Origin: DASSJM01 sp036280655
Lineage (GTDB): Bacteria > Actinomycetota > UBA4738 > HRBIN12
Reading direction: 5' to 3'
DNA length: 64,000 nucleotides
NCBI GenBank assembly: GCA_036280655.1
Contig: DASUQI010000010.1
Coordinates: 54,471 to 118,470 of the forward strand
The notes beneath the pieces are model-generated. The model worked only from the letters and a program-made list of their open reading frames with translations. It did no database searches and was not told where the DNA came from. Position numbers and translations under genes: made by a program. This document shows, one piece after another, positions 1 to 9,840 of the stretch; the first letter of the stretch is position 1, and every line of letters starts with the position of its first letter.

Positions 1-214
1 CCCATTCGAGCACCTCTCCCTCGACGGTCGAGCGGAACGCCATGAAGCGCATCTCGGTCGTGTAGTGGGTGCCCTCGTGGAGGCCATCGGCCGGCACGCC
101 GTCGACCCGGACGATGTGTCGGTCCCAGTGCGGCAGGTTCCGCGGGTCCGAGATCACCTCCCAGACCTCCTCGGGCGGCGCGTCGATCACGATGTCGAAC
201 TCGACGAGCGTCAT
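1..214 (-). CDS. SRPBCC/START-like domain protein, 3' end off window
   Basis: Only the first 71 codons lie inside the window; the C-terminus runs off the left edge. The N-terminus (MTLVEFDIVIDAPPEEVWEV followed by a DP..LP.W segment) is the typical first strand and helix of the SRPBCC ligand-binding fold, with the usual APPEEVW motif. Such proteins bind small hydrophobic ligands or act as cyclases; no specific substrate can be read. The ATG at 214 overlaps the TGA of the upstream oxidase-like gene by 4 bp, so it is probably the last gene of a run of four minus-strand genes. Family is fairly sure, function unknown. Confidence 0.8.
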   Translation of the reverse strand, partial: MTLVEFDIVIDAPPEEVWEVISDPRNLPHWDRHIVRVDGVPADGLHEGTHYTTEMRFMAFRSTVEGEVLEW

Positions 215-1167
215 CCCAGCGTCACCGTCCCGGAGTCCCAGCCCCGCCACCAGACGAGGCGTTCGGCGTCGATGCCGACGACGGCGGCCGACGCCGGGTC
301 CGCGCCCGCCGCCCGAGCGAGTCTCACCACGGACCGCAGGCCGGACTCGAGCGCGCCCGGGATGGCGGTGCGTCCCAGCCCGCAGATCATCGTCCCTACC
401 ATCTCTCGCGCGCGCCAGGACGAGGGACGGTCGACGCAGAGCGCGGCCGGGGCAACCGGCCCAGCGCCGGCGGCCGTGACCACCTCGGCGTTGAGGACCG
501 CGTAGACCCCAGGGCCCTCGAGCACCCATCTCGCGGGCAGGACGACCGGGCCGTCGTCGGTCGCGAGCGCGAGCGCGCCGGGCCCGGCGTCGCCGAGCGC
601 GCCGGCGAGCCGAGGCTCGAGCGCGTCGAACACTCCCGCCCCGGCCTTCGGCACGCGGAAACGCTCGACCCCGTCCCCCTCGTCGCCCCACTCCCCCCAC
701 GCGCTCGCGATGCGATCGCCCTCGATCACCGCCGAACGCTCGATCCGAAGCTCCGCGAACACGCGGCCCGGCGGCGTCCACGCGAGCGGCACGTGGTTCG
801 CGTCTACGGCGTAGCCGGCGAAGAACCTGGCGTTCTTCCGCGTGTACCTCGCGGCGGCGAGCGCGATCACCGGGCTCTCGCGGAACGACCGACCCCAGCT
901 CTCGGGATCGAGGAGGTCGTAGGTCGCCGCGGTCCCGGTGAAGATCGCCGCACGCTCCCCCACGCGGACCAGTCCGGCCACGCGAGGATCATGCGCCCAC
1001 GCACTCGCCTTCACCGAGCCGCGCGACGTCGTCACCCACACGCGGTCGCCGGCCTCGGCGAACACCATCGGCGTCACGTGCGGCCCGAACCGCGTGGACG
1101 TCGCCACGTGACAGAAGGAACCCTGCGCGAGCAGCTCGCGGACCGGCGCGGGGACCGGATCGCTCAC
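211..1167 (-). CDS. Pyridoxamine-5'-phosphate-oxidase-fold (FMN-binding split barrel) protein
   Basis: A 318-residue protein whose first ~130 residues look like an FMN-binding split barrel: an N-terminal P.RELLA start, a CHVATSTRFGPHVTPMVFA strand pair, then RVWVTTSRGSVKASAW, the pattern of F420/FMN-dependent PPOX-like proteins. The rest is a less conserved region ending in a VGIDAERLVWWRGW segment. Start GTG (1167) lies inside a GTGA overlap with the stop of the CPBP gene, implying translational coupling. Function within the PPOX superfamily (flavin reductase, F420 oxidoreductase or heme-related) cannot be decided. Confidence 0.7.
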   Translation of the reverse strand: MSDPVPAPVRELLAQGSFCHVATSTRFGPHVTPMVFAEAGDRVWVTTSRGSVKASAWAHDPRVAGLVRVGERAAIFTGTAATYDLLDPESWGRSFRESPVIALAAARYTRKNARFFAGYAVDANHVPLAWTPPGRVFAELRIERSAVIEGDRIASAWGEWGDEGDGVERFRVPKAGAGVFDALEPRLAGALGDAGPGALALATDDGPVVLPARWVLEGPGVYAVLNAEVVTAAGAGPVAPAALCVDRPSSWRAREMVGTMICGLGRTAIPGALESGLRSVVRLARAAGADPASAAVVGIDAERLVWWRGWDSGTVTLG

Positions 1168-1787
1168 GCGGACGGTTCCGCCTCGCGCACCACCGGCACG
1201 GCGATCATCAGACCCGTCCACAGGACGTGGCACGCGAGCGGCGCGAGGATCCCGCCGCTCCACCACGCGAGCGCCACCCACACCCCGCCGCCGACGATCG
1301 CCCCCGCCGCGATCGCCAGGTTCGCGCTCGGCAGGTTCGCGAGCACGAACGCGAGCCACGCGAGGACGGGAGCCCACCCGCTGCCGTCGAGCGCCTTCGT
1401 GAGCTCCCCCTGGAACAGCCCGCGCCAGAACAACTCCTCCCCCGGCACGGAGATCGCGATCGAGAGCAGCAGGGCCGCCACGAGCGAGAGCCCGCCCTGC
1501 TTCCGGTACATCTCGACCGAGTGGCGGCGGAACGTCTCCCACCGGCCGATGATCAGGATCGCTTCCCGCGTGGCCACGTACAGCGCGAGCCCGGCGGCGA
1601 GGCCGAGGGTGAGCGACACGATCGCGCTCACATCGGGCGACCACGCCGGCGGCCCCAGCAGGAGCGCGGTGACCCCCATCGCGCCGAGGACCGGCGGCAT
1701 CGTCTTCCAGATGTTCCGGCCGCGGGCGACGAGGCTCCACGCGACCATCTCCGCGAGGAGCCCGGCCACCATCGCGACGGCTTCCAT
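1164..1787 (-). CDS. CPBP/CAAX-type intramembrane protease family protein
   Basis: 207 residues with about six hydrophobic segments. The diagnostic EExxxRG motif is present (E117-E118-L-F-W-R-G123) and a late histidine lies in a hydrophobic segment (H187). Family members are membrane endopeptidases (Rce1-like) or bacteriocin-immunity-type proteins. Oddity: the middle FxxxH motif reads FVLAN (137-141), with Asn where the catalytic or metal-binding His is expected, so activity is doubtful or altered. Sits 3 nt after the upstream membrane-protein gene and overlaps the downstream gene by 4 bp. Confidence 0.8.
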   Translation of the reverse strand: MEAVAMVAGLLAEMVAWSLVARGRNIWKTMPPVLGAMGVTALLLGPPAWSPDVSAIVSLTLGLAAGLALYVATREAILIIGRWETFRRHSVEMYRKQGGLSLVAALLLSIAISVPGEELFWRGLFQGELTKALDGSGWAPVLAWLAFVLANLPSANLAIAAGAIVGGGVWVALAWWSGGILAPLACHVLWTGLMIAVPVVREAEPSA

Positions 1788-1790
1788 CGG

Positions 1791-2546
1791 TCAGGGGAGG
1801 AACGCGACCTTCGCGGCGAACTCGGCCGTGAGCGCGGTGATGACGGCGAGGTAGAAGAAGCCGGTCGCGGCCTGGACCGCGGACGACCGCGTGCCCTTCA
1901 GCGTCGCGCGGATCATCACGGCGATCAGCGCCGTGGCGCCCACCATCCCGAGCGCGATCCACGACGCGAGCCCCGCCGAGGTGAGCAGCGGGTTGAAGTC
2001 CGACGACGCCTCGGTCGGCCCGAACCCGCCGAGAATCAGCGCCACGGCCTCGAGGCCGACACCGACGAACAGGAAGTTCGTGAAGCGGTTGATCGGCGCG
2101 CGCGTGAGTCCCCGGTCGGTGAGGTACCAGTGGCCGAGCAGCAGCCCGGCGAACACCGCGCCGAGGAAGGCCGCGCCGGCGAGCAGCTGGAGGAACGCGA
2201 CCGCCCACGACCCCTCGGCGGTTGCGGCCATCGCGGCGAGCACTGCGATCGAGACCGGGACCGAGGCGATCCCGACGACCCGGGCGGCCGCGTGGCGCTT
2301 CGCGAACATCAGCGCCACCCACACGAGGACGACGAGCGAGAGCGCGGCGGAGAGCCCGACCGACCACGCGCCGGCGTCGCTCCCCACGGTCGCCCCGGCC
2401 GCCGCAGCACCCCACGTCGCGAGCGACAGCGCGAGGAGGATCGAGCCCGTGAGCGTGAAGAACCCGCGCTTGACCTCGTTCCACAACGGGGTGAGGAACA
2501 ACAGGACGAGGCCGCCCGCGACCGTCTCCGCGAGCACCAGGGCCAT
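1791..2546 (-). CDS. Multi-pass membrane protein, unknown function
   Basis: About 251 residues, almost entirely hydrophobic, with roughly seven membrane segments (start MALVLAETVAGG). A GHWYLTDRGL motif between helices 4 and 5 and the following INRFTNFLF segment are the only recognisable landmarks. I do not recognise a characterised family. ATG at 2546 is chosen; an in-frame GTG lies just upstream. It is first in a tight minus-strand run with the CPBP gene (3-nt gap), and diverges from the methyltransferase at 2664. Confidence 0.65.
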   Translation of the reverse strand: MALVLAETVAGGLVLLFLTPLWNEVKRGFFTLTGSILLALSLATWGAAAAGATVGSDAGAWSVGLSAALSLVVLVWVALMFAKRHAAARVVGIASVPVSIAVLAAMAATAEGSWAVAFLQLLAGAAFLGAVFAGLLLGHWYLTDRGLTRAPINRFTNFLFVGVGLEAVALILGGFGPTEASSDFNPLLTSAGLASWIALGMVGATALIAVMIRATLKGTRSSAVQAATGFFYLAVITALTAEFAAKVAFLP

Positions 2547-2647
2547 CACGCCGGCGGGGCCCGTCACTCGCCCACCCACACGCCCGTCATCGCGGGCCAG
2601 CCTACCCGCGCCGACGTGTTCGGCCGCACGTTCGGACCGCGCGCCGG

Positions 2648-2653
2648 TAGGCT
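2648..2653 (+). promoter_or_regulatory. Putative -10 element (TAGGCT)
   Basis: TANNNT hexamer ending 10 nt before the methyltransferase ATG at 2664, with no Shine-Dalgarno between; consistent with a leaderless or very short-leader mRNA. Confidence 0.4.
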
Positions 2654-2663
2654 TGCCCGTCAC

Positions 2664-3455
2664 ATGGACGACTGGCGCTCCTACGACGCGGTGGCCGAGA
2701 CCTACGCGCGGGTCCACGCGCCCCGCCTCGCCGAGCCCGCCCACGACCTCGTGGAGATCGCGGACGTGCGCGAGGGATGGCGGGTCCTGGACGTCGGGAC
2801 CGGCACCGGCGTAGCGGCGATCGCGGCCGGGAAGGCCGGCGCCAGGGCCATCGGCATCGACGAGGCGCAGGAGATGCTCCGCGAGGCCCGCGCCGCCGAC
2901 GTCGGGCTGCGCCTCGCGGCGGCCGAGGCGATCGACCTGCCGTTCCGCGACGGGTCGTTCGACGCGGTGCTCGCGAACTTCGTGATCGCGCACTTCGCGA
3001 AGTACAAGACGGCCCTGTACGACATGCTCCGCGTGACGCGGTCGGGCGGCCGGCTCGCCGTCACCGCGTGGGCCGACGGCGCCGACGACCTCACCCGCAC
3101 CTGGCTCGAGCTCGTGGAGTCGGTCGTCCCGCGCGAGGTGCTCCAGCCGGCGATGGACGAGCGACTCCCCTGGCGCGAACGCTTTCGGCAACGCGCGCCG
3201 CTCGAAGAGGCGCTGATGGAGGCGGGGGTCCGTCACGTCCGGACCGAGACGCGGAAGTACCGGTTCCAGTACTCGCTCGACGAGTACCTCGAGGGCCTGG
3301 GGACGTGGGCGACCGGTCGCTTCGTGCGCTCGATGCTCGGCGAGCAGGCGTTCGCCGCGTTCCTCCAGCGGGCGCGCGCGGTGTTCGCCGAGCGGTTCGC
3401 CGACCCCGTGAACGACTTCCGCGAGGTGCTGTTCGCCTCCGGGACGAAGCCCTAG
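2664..3455 (+). CDS. SAM-dependent class I methyltransferase
   Basis: 263 residues. SAM-binding motif I is clear (VLDVGTGTGVAA, about residues 42-53), followed by an acidic residue after strand 2 (GIDEAQEML), a post-II segment LPFRDGSFDAVLANF and LRVTRSGGRLAVTAWA, all typical of UbiE/MenG-like Methyltransf_11 proteins. The C-terminal third is a variable helical cap. The acceptor is unknown. Start chosen at the ATG after a TAGGCT -10-like box. The 3' end overlaps the convergent PIG-L gene by 4 bp. Confidence 0.9.
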   Translation: MDDWRSYDAVAETYARVHAPRLAEPAHDLVEIADVREGWRVLDVGTGTGVAAIAAGKAGARAIGIDEAQEMLREARAADVGLRLAAAEAIDLPFRDGSFDAVLANFVIAHFAKYKTALYDMLRVTRSGGRLAVTAWADGADDLTRTWLELVESVVPREVLQPAMDERLPWRERFRQRAPLEEALMEAGVRHVRTETRKYRFQYSLDEYLEGLGTWATGRFVRSMLGEQAFAAFLQRARAVFAERFADPVNDFREVLFASGTKP

Positions 3456-4156
3456 GACAGGTCCAGCCGCCGGAACGACTCGGCGTGCCGAACGCCGATC
3501 CTGCTCCCCGCCTCCTCGGCCTCCTTCGGGATCCACTCCTCGAAGTAGCCGAGCATCCCGCCCGCCACCTGGCTCTCGTGCTTGGCGAGCGCGGCGAGCT
3601 TGGTCTCGAGGTGTCCGGTTACGTCCTCGAGGTGGTTCGGCTCGTTCGTGAGCCCGAGCCACAGGTCGGTGACCTGGTGCGCCTGGAGACCCTGGACGAG
3701 GTGCTCGGGGAAGAAGTGCGGGTTGCCGGCGCCGGGGAAGATCGAGTCGACCGCGATCTCACCCGCGGTGCGATGGTCGGCGTGGTTCACGTAGCGGTCG
3801 TCGAGGAACCACGCGGTCGGGTCGCAGGAGACCAGCGTCGAGGGGCGGAGCTCGCGGATCGCGCTCACGACGTCGCGGCGAATCTGGGGGCTGTTCTCGA
3901 GCTCGCCGTCGCGCACACCGAGGACCCTCGTCTCCCGGACGCCGAGCACCTCGGCGGCGGCGATGGTCTCGCGCTCGCGCGTTTCCGCGAGCTCCGCCGG
4001 GTCGACCGAGGCGTCGCTCGACCCACGGTCGCCGTTCGTCAGGACGAGCAGGTGCACCGTGCGCCCGGCCGCGCACCACTTCGCGATCGTGCCGCCGGCC
4101 GTGATCTCGGCGTCGTCCGGATGCGCGAAGACCGCGAGGACCGGGCCGTCGCTCAC
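3452..4156 (-). CDS. PIG-L family Zn-dependent N-acetyl deacetylase (LmbE-like)
   Basis: 234 residues with the signature AHPDD (11-15) near the N-terminus and a second metal motif NHADHR (124-129). This is the fold of MshB, mycothiol S-conjugate amidase and GlcNAc-PI deacetylases, which remove acetyl or amide groups from glucosamine conjugates. In an actinobacterium a mycothiol-related or sugar-deacetylating role is plausible, but the sequence does not decide between them. Starts with GTG 16 nt after the stop of pepA, so likely co-transcribed with it. Confidence 0.88.
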   Translation of the reverse strand: MSDGPVLAVFAHPDDAEITAGGTIAKWCAAGRTVHLLVLTNGDRGSSDASVDPAELAETRERETIAAAEVLGVRETRVLGVRDGELENSPQIRRDVVSAIRELRPSTLVSCDPTAWFLDDRYVNHADHRTAGEIAVDSIFPGAGNPHFFPEHLVQGLQAHQVTDLWLGLTNEPNHLEDVTGHLETKLAALAKHESQVAGGMLGYFEEWIPKEAEEAGSRIGVRHAESFRRLDLS

Positions 4157-4172
4157 GGTCGGCGCCGGATCC

Positions 4173-5681
<1,509 letters not shown>

Positions 5682-5747
5682 CGGGGACTCCTTGTCTCGG
5701 GGCCGAAGCCGAAGTCTATCGGCGGCCGGCAGGTGACGCCCGGGCGA

Positions 5748-5753
5748 TAGGCT
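5748..5753 (+). promoter_or_regulatory. Putative -10 element (TAGGCT) of a leaderless mRNA
   Basis: TANNNT hexamer ending 7 nt before the GTG start at 5761; no ribosome-binding site between. Confidence 0.45.
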
Positions 5754-5760
5754 TCGCGCC

Positions 5761-6099
5761 GTGGACGCCCGAGACCTTCGCGACCTCGTCCGCTTCGACG
5801 AGGACGGCCCGCATCACGAGGACCTGTTCGAGTCCGACCACCTGTGGTCCGAGGTCGTGTGCCTCGATCGCAACCAGAGCGTCGGGACGATCCACGACAA
5901 GGACTCGGACGCGCTCGTCCTCGTCGTGACCGGCCGCGTCGTCGCCCAGGTCAACCGCGGGCGCAAGCGGCTCGAGCAGTGGGAGGCGGCGCTCGTGCCC
6001 GCCGGATCCGACCTCTCGATCACGAACGCCACCGAGGACCCCTCGGTCGTGCTGCTGGTCGCGGCGCCCCCGCCGGTCAGTCGCGCGGTCGGCGAGTAG
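5761..6099 (+). CDS. Small cupin-domain protein
   Basis: 112 residues forming a single cupin barrel: an HLWSEVVCL strand, IHDKDSDALVLVVTGRV (motif 1 region) and W.AALVPAGSDLSITN.T (motif 2 region) matching the G(X)5HXH...PxGxxH.x.N layout, although the metal histidines are mostly replaced. Probably a sugar- or ligand-binding or regulatory cupin. Starts with GTG directly after a -10 box. The 3' end overlaps the convergent transporter gene by 23 bp. Function unknown. Confidence 0.75.
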   Translation: MDARDLRDLVRFDEDGPHHEDLFESDHLWSEVVCLDRNQSVGTIHDKDSDALVLVVTGRVVAQVNRGRKRLEQWEAALVPAGSDLSITNATEDPSVVLLVAAPPPVSRAVGE

Positions 6100-7465
6100 C
6101 CGCCCGCGAGAGCAGCGCCGCCACGCCGAACGCGACGAGGAAGCTCGGGATGCTCGCGCCGAGTCGCGAGTCGAACAGCGGGAACGGCAGGCCGAGCGCC
6201 CCGAACGCGTCGCCGAGCACATCTACCCAGCCGTCGGGTCCCGTCGGCACGCTCCACTGGTAGACGACAAAGCCGAGTACCCACGGCACGAACGCGGGCC
6301 ACCGCACCCCGCTCCGCTCGAACAGCGCGGCCTCCCCGTAGCGGCCGCGGCAGCGCACGAAGTAGTCGGCGAGTAGGACCGCGGCGAGCGGCACGAACAC
6401 CGACCCGATCAGGAACAGGAACGTCTCGTAGCGCTCGACCGTGAAGGCGAGCGCGAGGATGAGGCCGACCGTGCCCACGATCAGGATCAGCGGCGCCTGG
6501 CGCGCCTTGGGCGCGACGTTCCGCGCCGAGACCGCGGCCGAGTAGATGTCGGCGAACGCGTTGTCGCTCTCGCCGACGAGGAGCGCGAGCAGCACGATCC
6601 CGCCCCCGGCGAGGAACACGATCCCGCCGCCGATCCCCACGGCGTCCGCGCCCACCCCGGTCACGAGCACGAGCAGTGCGCCGAGCGCGTAGAACCACGC
6701 GTTGCCGACCGCGTAGCCGGCGTACGTCCCGATCGCGGCCCGCGAGCCCGGCCGCGCGAACCGGCTATAGTCGGCGGCGAGCGGCAGCCACGAGATCGGC
6801 ATCACGATCACGAGGTCGACGGCGAGCCAGAACGGCAGACCGCCCGCGGCCGGCGTCTCCCAGATCGCCCACCCACTCCCGGCCCGCAGCACGTCGACCG
6901 TGATCCACACGGCCGCGCCGAGCAACACGTAGATCCCGAACCGCTGGAGCCAGCGTCGAACGACGAAGACCGGCCCGCCGAGCGCGAGCGCGGTGCACAC
7001 GACGGCGACGACGACGATCCAGAACGCGCGGGACCCGAACCCGAACAGGCGCTCCGACGCGACGCTCGCGACCTCGCCCATCGCCCAGAACTCGACCGCC
7101 GTCCACCCGACGAGCTGCACGACGTTGATCACCGACGGGACGAACGAGCCACGCTCCCCCAGGACCGGCCGGAGCAAGACCATCGTCGGCACGCCCTCGC
7201 GCTGGCCGGCGAGCGCGACGAGCGCGAGCGGGACGCACCCGATCAGCGACCCCACCGCGATCGCGAGCAGCGCCTGCGGCGGCCCGAGCGCGGGCACGAG
7301 CAGCGCGCCGGTCACCATCACGAGCAGGCCGATCGATAGGTCGAACCACAGGATCGCCGCGTCGAGGCCGCCGAGTCGCCGTTCTGCGACGGGGATCGGG
7401 CGGAGGCCGGGCGCGGCGTCCTCGCGCCCGAGGATCCGCTCGATGCGTTGCGTGACGCTCGCCAC
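6077..7465 (-). CDS. cytX: NCS1-family transporter under TPP riboswitch control (CytX-like, likely thiamine-pyrimidine uptake)
   Basis: 462 residues with about 12 membrane segments and the NCS1 (nucleobase:cation symporter-1) pattern: an N-terminal IPVAERRLGGLDAAILWFDL segment, central PISWLPLAADYSRF and LLADYFVR near helix 9. NCS1 carriers import pyrimidines, purines, hydantoins or thiamine precursors. The aptamer directly upstream binds thiamine pyrophosphate, so the cargo is probably hydroxymethylpyrimidine or another thiamine moiety; CytX is the name used for such carriers. Starts with GTG 8 nt after a GGAGG that forms the 3' edge of the riboswitch. No other thiamin genes are in the window. 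Confidence 0.85.
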   Translation of the reverse strand: MASVTQRIERILGREDAAPGLRPIPVAERRLGGLDAAILWFDLSIGLLVMVTGALLVPALGPPQALLAIAVGSLIGCVPLALVALAGQREGVPTMVLLRPVLGERGSFVPSVINVVQLVGWTAVEFWAMGEVASVASERLFGFGSRAFWIVVVAVVCTALALGGPVFVVRRWLQRFGIYVLLGAAVWITVDVLRAGSGWAIWETPAAGGLPFWLAVDLVIVMPISWLPLAADYSRFARPGSRAAIGTYAGYAVGNAWFYALGALLVLVTGVGADAVGIGGGIVFLAGGGIVLLALLVGESDNAFADIYSAAVSARNVAPKARQAPLILIVGTVGLILALAFTVERYETFLFLIGSVFVPLAAVLLADYFVRCRGRYGEAALFERSGVRWPAFVPWVLGFVVYQWSVPTGPDGWVDVLGDAFGALGLPFPLFDSRLGASIPSFLVAFGVAALLSRAATRRPRD

Positions 7466-7469
7466 GGGT

Positions 7470-7570
7470 GCTCCCTCCGCCGGTCTGAACCGGTTCAGGT
7501 TCCAAGGGTCGCCGGCGGAGGATCGTGTCAGCCGGCCTCTCAGCCCGTGCCCCGGACTCCCCTGCTTCGG
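7470..7570 (-). promoter_or_regulatory. TPP (THI-box) riboswitch
   Basis: Read on the minus strand, the core is canonical: P3 arm AGTCC/GGGCT closing on CTGAGA, an optional GCCGGC/GCCGGC arm (P3a), then GACCCTTGGAACCTGAACC, the P5 hairpin CCGG-TTCAGA-CCGG and the closing CGGAGGGAG. The terminal GGAGG is also the Shine-Dalgarno of the transporter GTG 8 nt later, so ligand-stabilised P1 would hide the ribosome site. This points to translational OFF control by TPP; I see no terminator hairpin. Confidence 0.93.
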
Positions 7571-7589
7571 GTCCGATGGTACCGCCCGC

Positions 7590-7595
7590 TACGAT
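7590..7595 (+). promoter_or_regulatory. Putative -10 element (TACGAT) of a leaderless mRNA
   Basis: TANNNT hexamer exactly 6 nt before the DinB-like ATG at 7602. Confidence 0.45.
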
Positions 7596-7601
7596 GCCCG
7601 G

Positions 7602-8117
7602 ATGACGACACGCGACGAGGCGATCCGGCTCCTGGAAGACCAGCACGCGGAGGTCGCGGCACTGCTCGCCGAGCTCGACACTTCAGCCTTCGAGCGGCGC
7701 GGCACGATCGGCGGCGGCGAGTGGTCGGCGAAGGACCTCGCCGCGCATCTCGGCGCGTGGGAGGGGTTCGTGCTCGAGGTGCTCGAGGCGTTCGGCCGCG
7801 GCGAGCGACCCGCGTTCGAGGACGAGTTCCTCGAGCCGGGGGCGACCGACCGGCTCAACGCCCGCGAGGAGCGACGGTTCCTCGACGCCCCGGCCGACGA
7901 GGTCCTGGCGAGGTTCGAGGACCTGCACCGCAGCGTGGTCGGCGTGATCGGGTCGATGTCCGACGACGGATGGGCGGCCGCATACCCGTACGACCCGGAC
8001 GACGCGACGATCGGCGACCGGGTGGGCTCGCTCCTCGGCTCGGACGACGGCCGGTTCCGCCACGCGTCGGCGCACCTGCCCGACCTCCGCGACTACGTCG
8101 GCTCGATCAGCCGCTGA
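7602..8117 (+). CDS. DinB/maleylpyruvate-isomerase-like four-helix protein
   Basis: 171 residues, helical, with conserved histidines in a WSAKDLAAHLGAWEGF helix and a late HASAHLPDL helix, the metal-binding positions of the DinB/MDMPI four-helix bundle. Members include mycothiol-dependent isomerases and S-transferases and ClbS-like proteins; substrate unknown. Leaderless start inferred. The 3' end overlaps the convergent SRPBCC gene by 25 bp. Confidence 0.8.
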   Translation: MTTRDEAIRLLEDQHAEVAALLAELDTSAFERRGTIGGGEWSAKDLAAHLGAWEGFVLEVLEAFGRGERPAFEDEFLEPGATDRLNAREERRFLDAPADEVLARFEDLHRSVVGVIGSMSDDGWAAAYPYDPDDATIGDRVGSLLGSDDGRFRHASAHLPDLRDYVGSISR

Positions 8118-8530
8118 AGGTTCGCGAGCCCCGAGCGCATCAGCCGCTTCATGAACGGCCGGTAGACCCAGAGCGCGAGCTCACCGAGGAGCGGGATCGG
8201 CATCGACAGCTCCTCCGTCCAGGTGAAGCGCGTGCCCGCCGCCTCGGGCTCGAACCACCACGTGCCGACGCCGCGGACGAACCCGCGATGGGTCATCTCG
8301 AGCCGGCGCGGCGGGTCCCACGCCGTCACCTCGAGCTGCTCGGTGAACGTCGAGACGCCGAGGACACGGTTGCGAACCTCGATCCGAGCGCCCACGCCTT
8401 CGCGTTCGGGCGTGACGACCCGGACCCAGACCGCGTCGCGGATCCACTCCGGCTGCTCCTCCCATCGGATCGCGAACGCCCATGCGGCGCCGGCCGGCAC
8501 GGGGAGCGCGACCGACGCCTCGACCTGCAC
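8093..8530 (-). CDS. SRPBCC family protein (polyketide cyclase/dehydrase-like)
   Basis: 145 residues spanning a complete START-like fold: MQVEASVALPVPAGAAWAFA, then RRLEMTHRGFV.G.GTWWFEP and a long C-terminal helix ending LMRSGLANLQRLIE. This is the pattern of small cyclase/dehydrase-like ligand-binding proteins. GTG start at 8530, 23 nt after the stop of the MFS gene, so probably co-transcribed with it. Ligand unknown. Confidence 0.82.
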   Translation of the reverse strand: MQVEASVALPVPAGAAWAFAIRWEEQPEWIRDAVWVRVVTPEREGVGARIEVRNRVLGVSTFTEQLEVTAWDPPRRLEMTHRGFVRGVGTWWFEPEAAGTRFTWTEELSMPIPLLGELALWVYRPFMKRLMRSGLANLQRLIEPT

Positions 8531-8553
8531 GGGTCAGGACCCGGACGGCATGG

Positions 8554-9780
8554 CTACAGGCCGGACCCATCGCCGCGCAGCGCACGACGCGACGGCAACG
8601 TCTCGCGGATCGAGACCACGAGACCGAGCGCGACCACGGCGGGGATCGCGTTGACGAGGAACGCGCCGGTGAACCCGAACGCGTTCGCGGACCATCCGGC
8701 CACGAGCGGACCGATCACGAACCCCAGGTCGCCAGAGAACCGGAACACGGCGACCGCCGTCCCCTTCAGCTCCTGCGGCGTGACGTCCGAGAGCATCGGC
8801 GCGGGGGGGACACCCGCGTAGCCGCTCGCGACCCCGAGCAACCCCATCGCGATCATGAACATGAGCGGCGTCGAGGCGAGGCCGAACACCGCCGTGATCG
8901 CGGCCAGTCCCGCGAGCGCGGGGATCAGCACGGCGCGTCGGCCGCGGTGGTCGGTCGCATGGCCCGCCGGGTACAGCGTGACGAGCTCGGTCGCCGTCGC
9001 GATCGCGAGGCCGAGACCGACGCCGCCGAGCGTGAGCATGAGGTTCGGGTCCTCGGTCCCGAACAGCGGCACCAGCGTCTGGAAGAGCGCGCCGATCATC
9101 CACAGGTAGACGAGGTTCACGAACAGGACCGTCACGAGCGGCCGGCCCCACGGGAGCCGCCGCAGACCGCCCTTGCGGACCTCGTGCTCGTGGCGCGGCG
9201 GGTCGTGGAGCGTCCGCCAGAACAGGAGGGCGGCGACGAAGCACGCCCCCGCGTAGACGTACAGCGGAGTCTCGAGCTCGAACGCGTTCGCGATCACCCC
9301 ACCGAGCGGCCCGCCGGCGATGAAGCCGAGGTTGAACGACGCGTAGAACACGCTCATCGCCCGCCCCGAGTTCTCCGGCGGGATCGTACGGAGCAGGAAC
9401 GAGAGCAGGGCGGCGAAGAACAGGGCCGACCCGATCCCGCCGAGCGCGCGGAACAGGACGAGCAGCGGGAAGGTCGGCGCCATCGCCGCCGCCACGGACG
9501 AGACGCCCACCCACACCGACCCGAGCACCGTCATCGCGCGCTCGCCGTAGCGATCGATGAACTTGCCGACGAACGGGTCGGCGACGAGCCGCGCGAACGA
9601 GAACGCGGAGATCAGCAGGCCGACGGCGTCGTAGCCGACGCCGAAGCTGCGCGCGTAGTTGGGCAGGACCGGGGCGAGGATGCCGAACCCCAGCATGACC
9701 ACGAAGGTCCCGAGCATGGCGGCCCGGATCTCGGGAAGCCGGAGGATGCCCCGGATCCCCAACTCCTCCGTCTTCGCCAC
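8554..9780 (-). CDS. MFS transporter (drug/metabolite efflux type)
   Basis: 408 residues with 12 predicted membrane segments. The motif-A-like loop between helices 2 and 3 (ADPFVGKFIDRYGER) and GPLGGVIAN in the middle are typical of drug:H+ antiporter-type MFS exporters. Substrate unknown. GTG start at 9780 chosen because the hydrophobic core begins about 20 residues later; upstream ATG codons are possible but would overlap the divergent hutI promoter region. Followed by an SRPBCC gene on the same strand. Confidence 0.85.
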   Translation of the reverse strand: MAKTEELGIRGILRLPEIRAAMLGTFVVMLGFGILAPVLPNYARSFGVGYDAVGLLISAFSFARLVADPFVGKFIDRYGERAMTVLGSVWVGVSSVAAAMAPTFPLLVLFRALGGIGSALFFAALLSFLLRTIPPENSGRAMSVFYASFNLGFIAGGPLGGVIANAFELETPLYVYAGACFVAALLFWRTLHDPPRHEHEVRKGGLRRLPWGRPLVTVLFVNLVYLWMIGALFQTLVPLFGTEDPNLMLTLGGVGLGLAIATATELVTLYPAGHATDHRGRRAVLIPALAGLAAITAVFGLASTPLMFMIAMGLLGVASGYAGVPPAPMLSDVTPQELKGTAVAVFRFSGDLGFVIGPLVAGWSANAFGFTGAFLVNAIPAVVALGLVVSIRETLPSRRALRGDGSGL

Positions 9781-9840
9781 GGCGGTCAGTCTACGGACCG
9801 TCGCCGATGGTCCCGTCGAGTGGCCGGCTTCGCGGTTGCG

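Noticed and set aside
211..2484. Very long frames opposite to, or spanning, several genes throughout the window
   Set aside because: In GC-rich DNA non-coding frames stay open; these translate to Arg/Pro/Gly-rich strings without any domain pattern, and true genes in other frames explain the regions.
1227..3455. A single 742-residue plus-strand protein ending in the methyltransferase
   Set aside because: Only the part from 2664 has a recognisable fold; the upstream part is antisense to the CPBP and membrane-protein genes.
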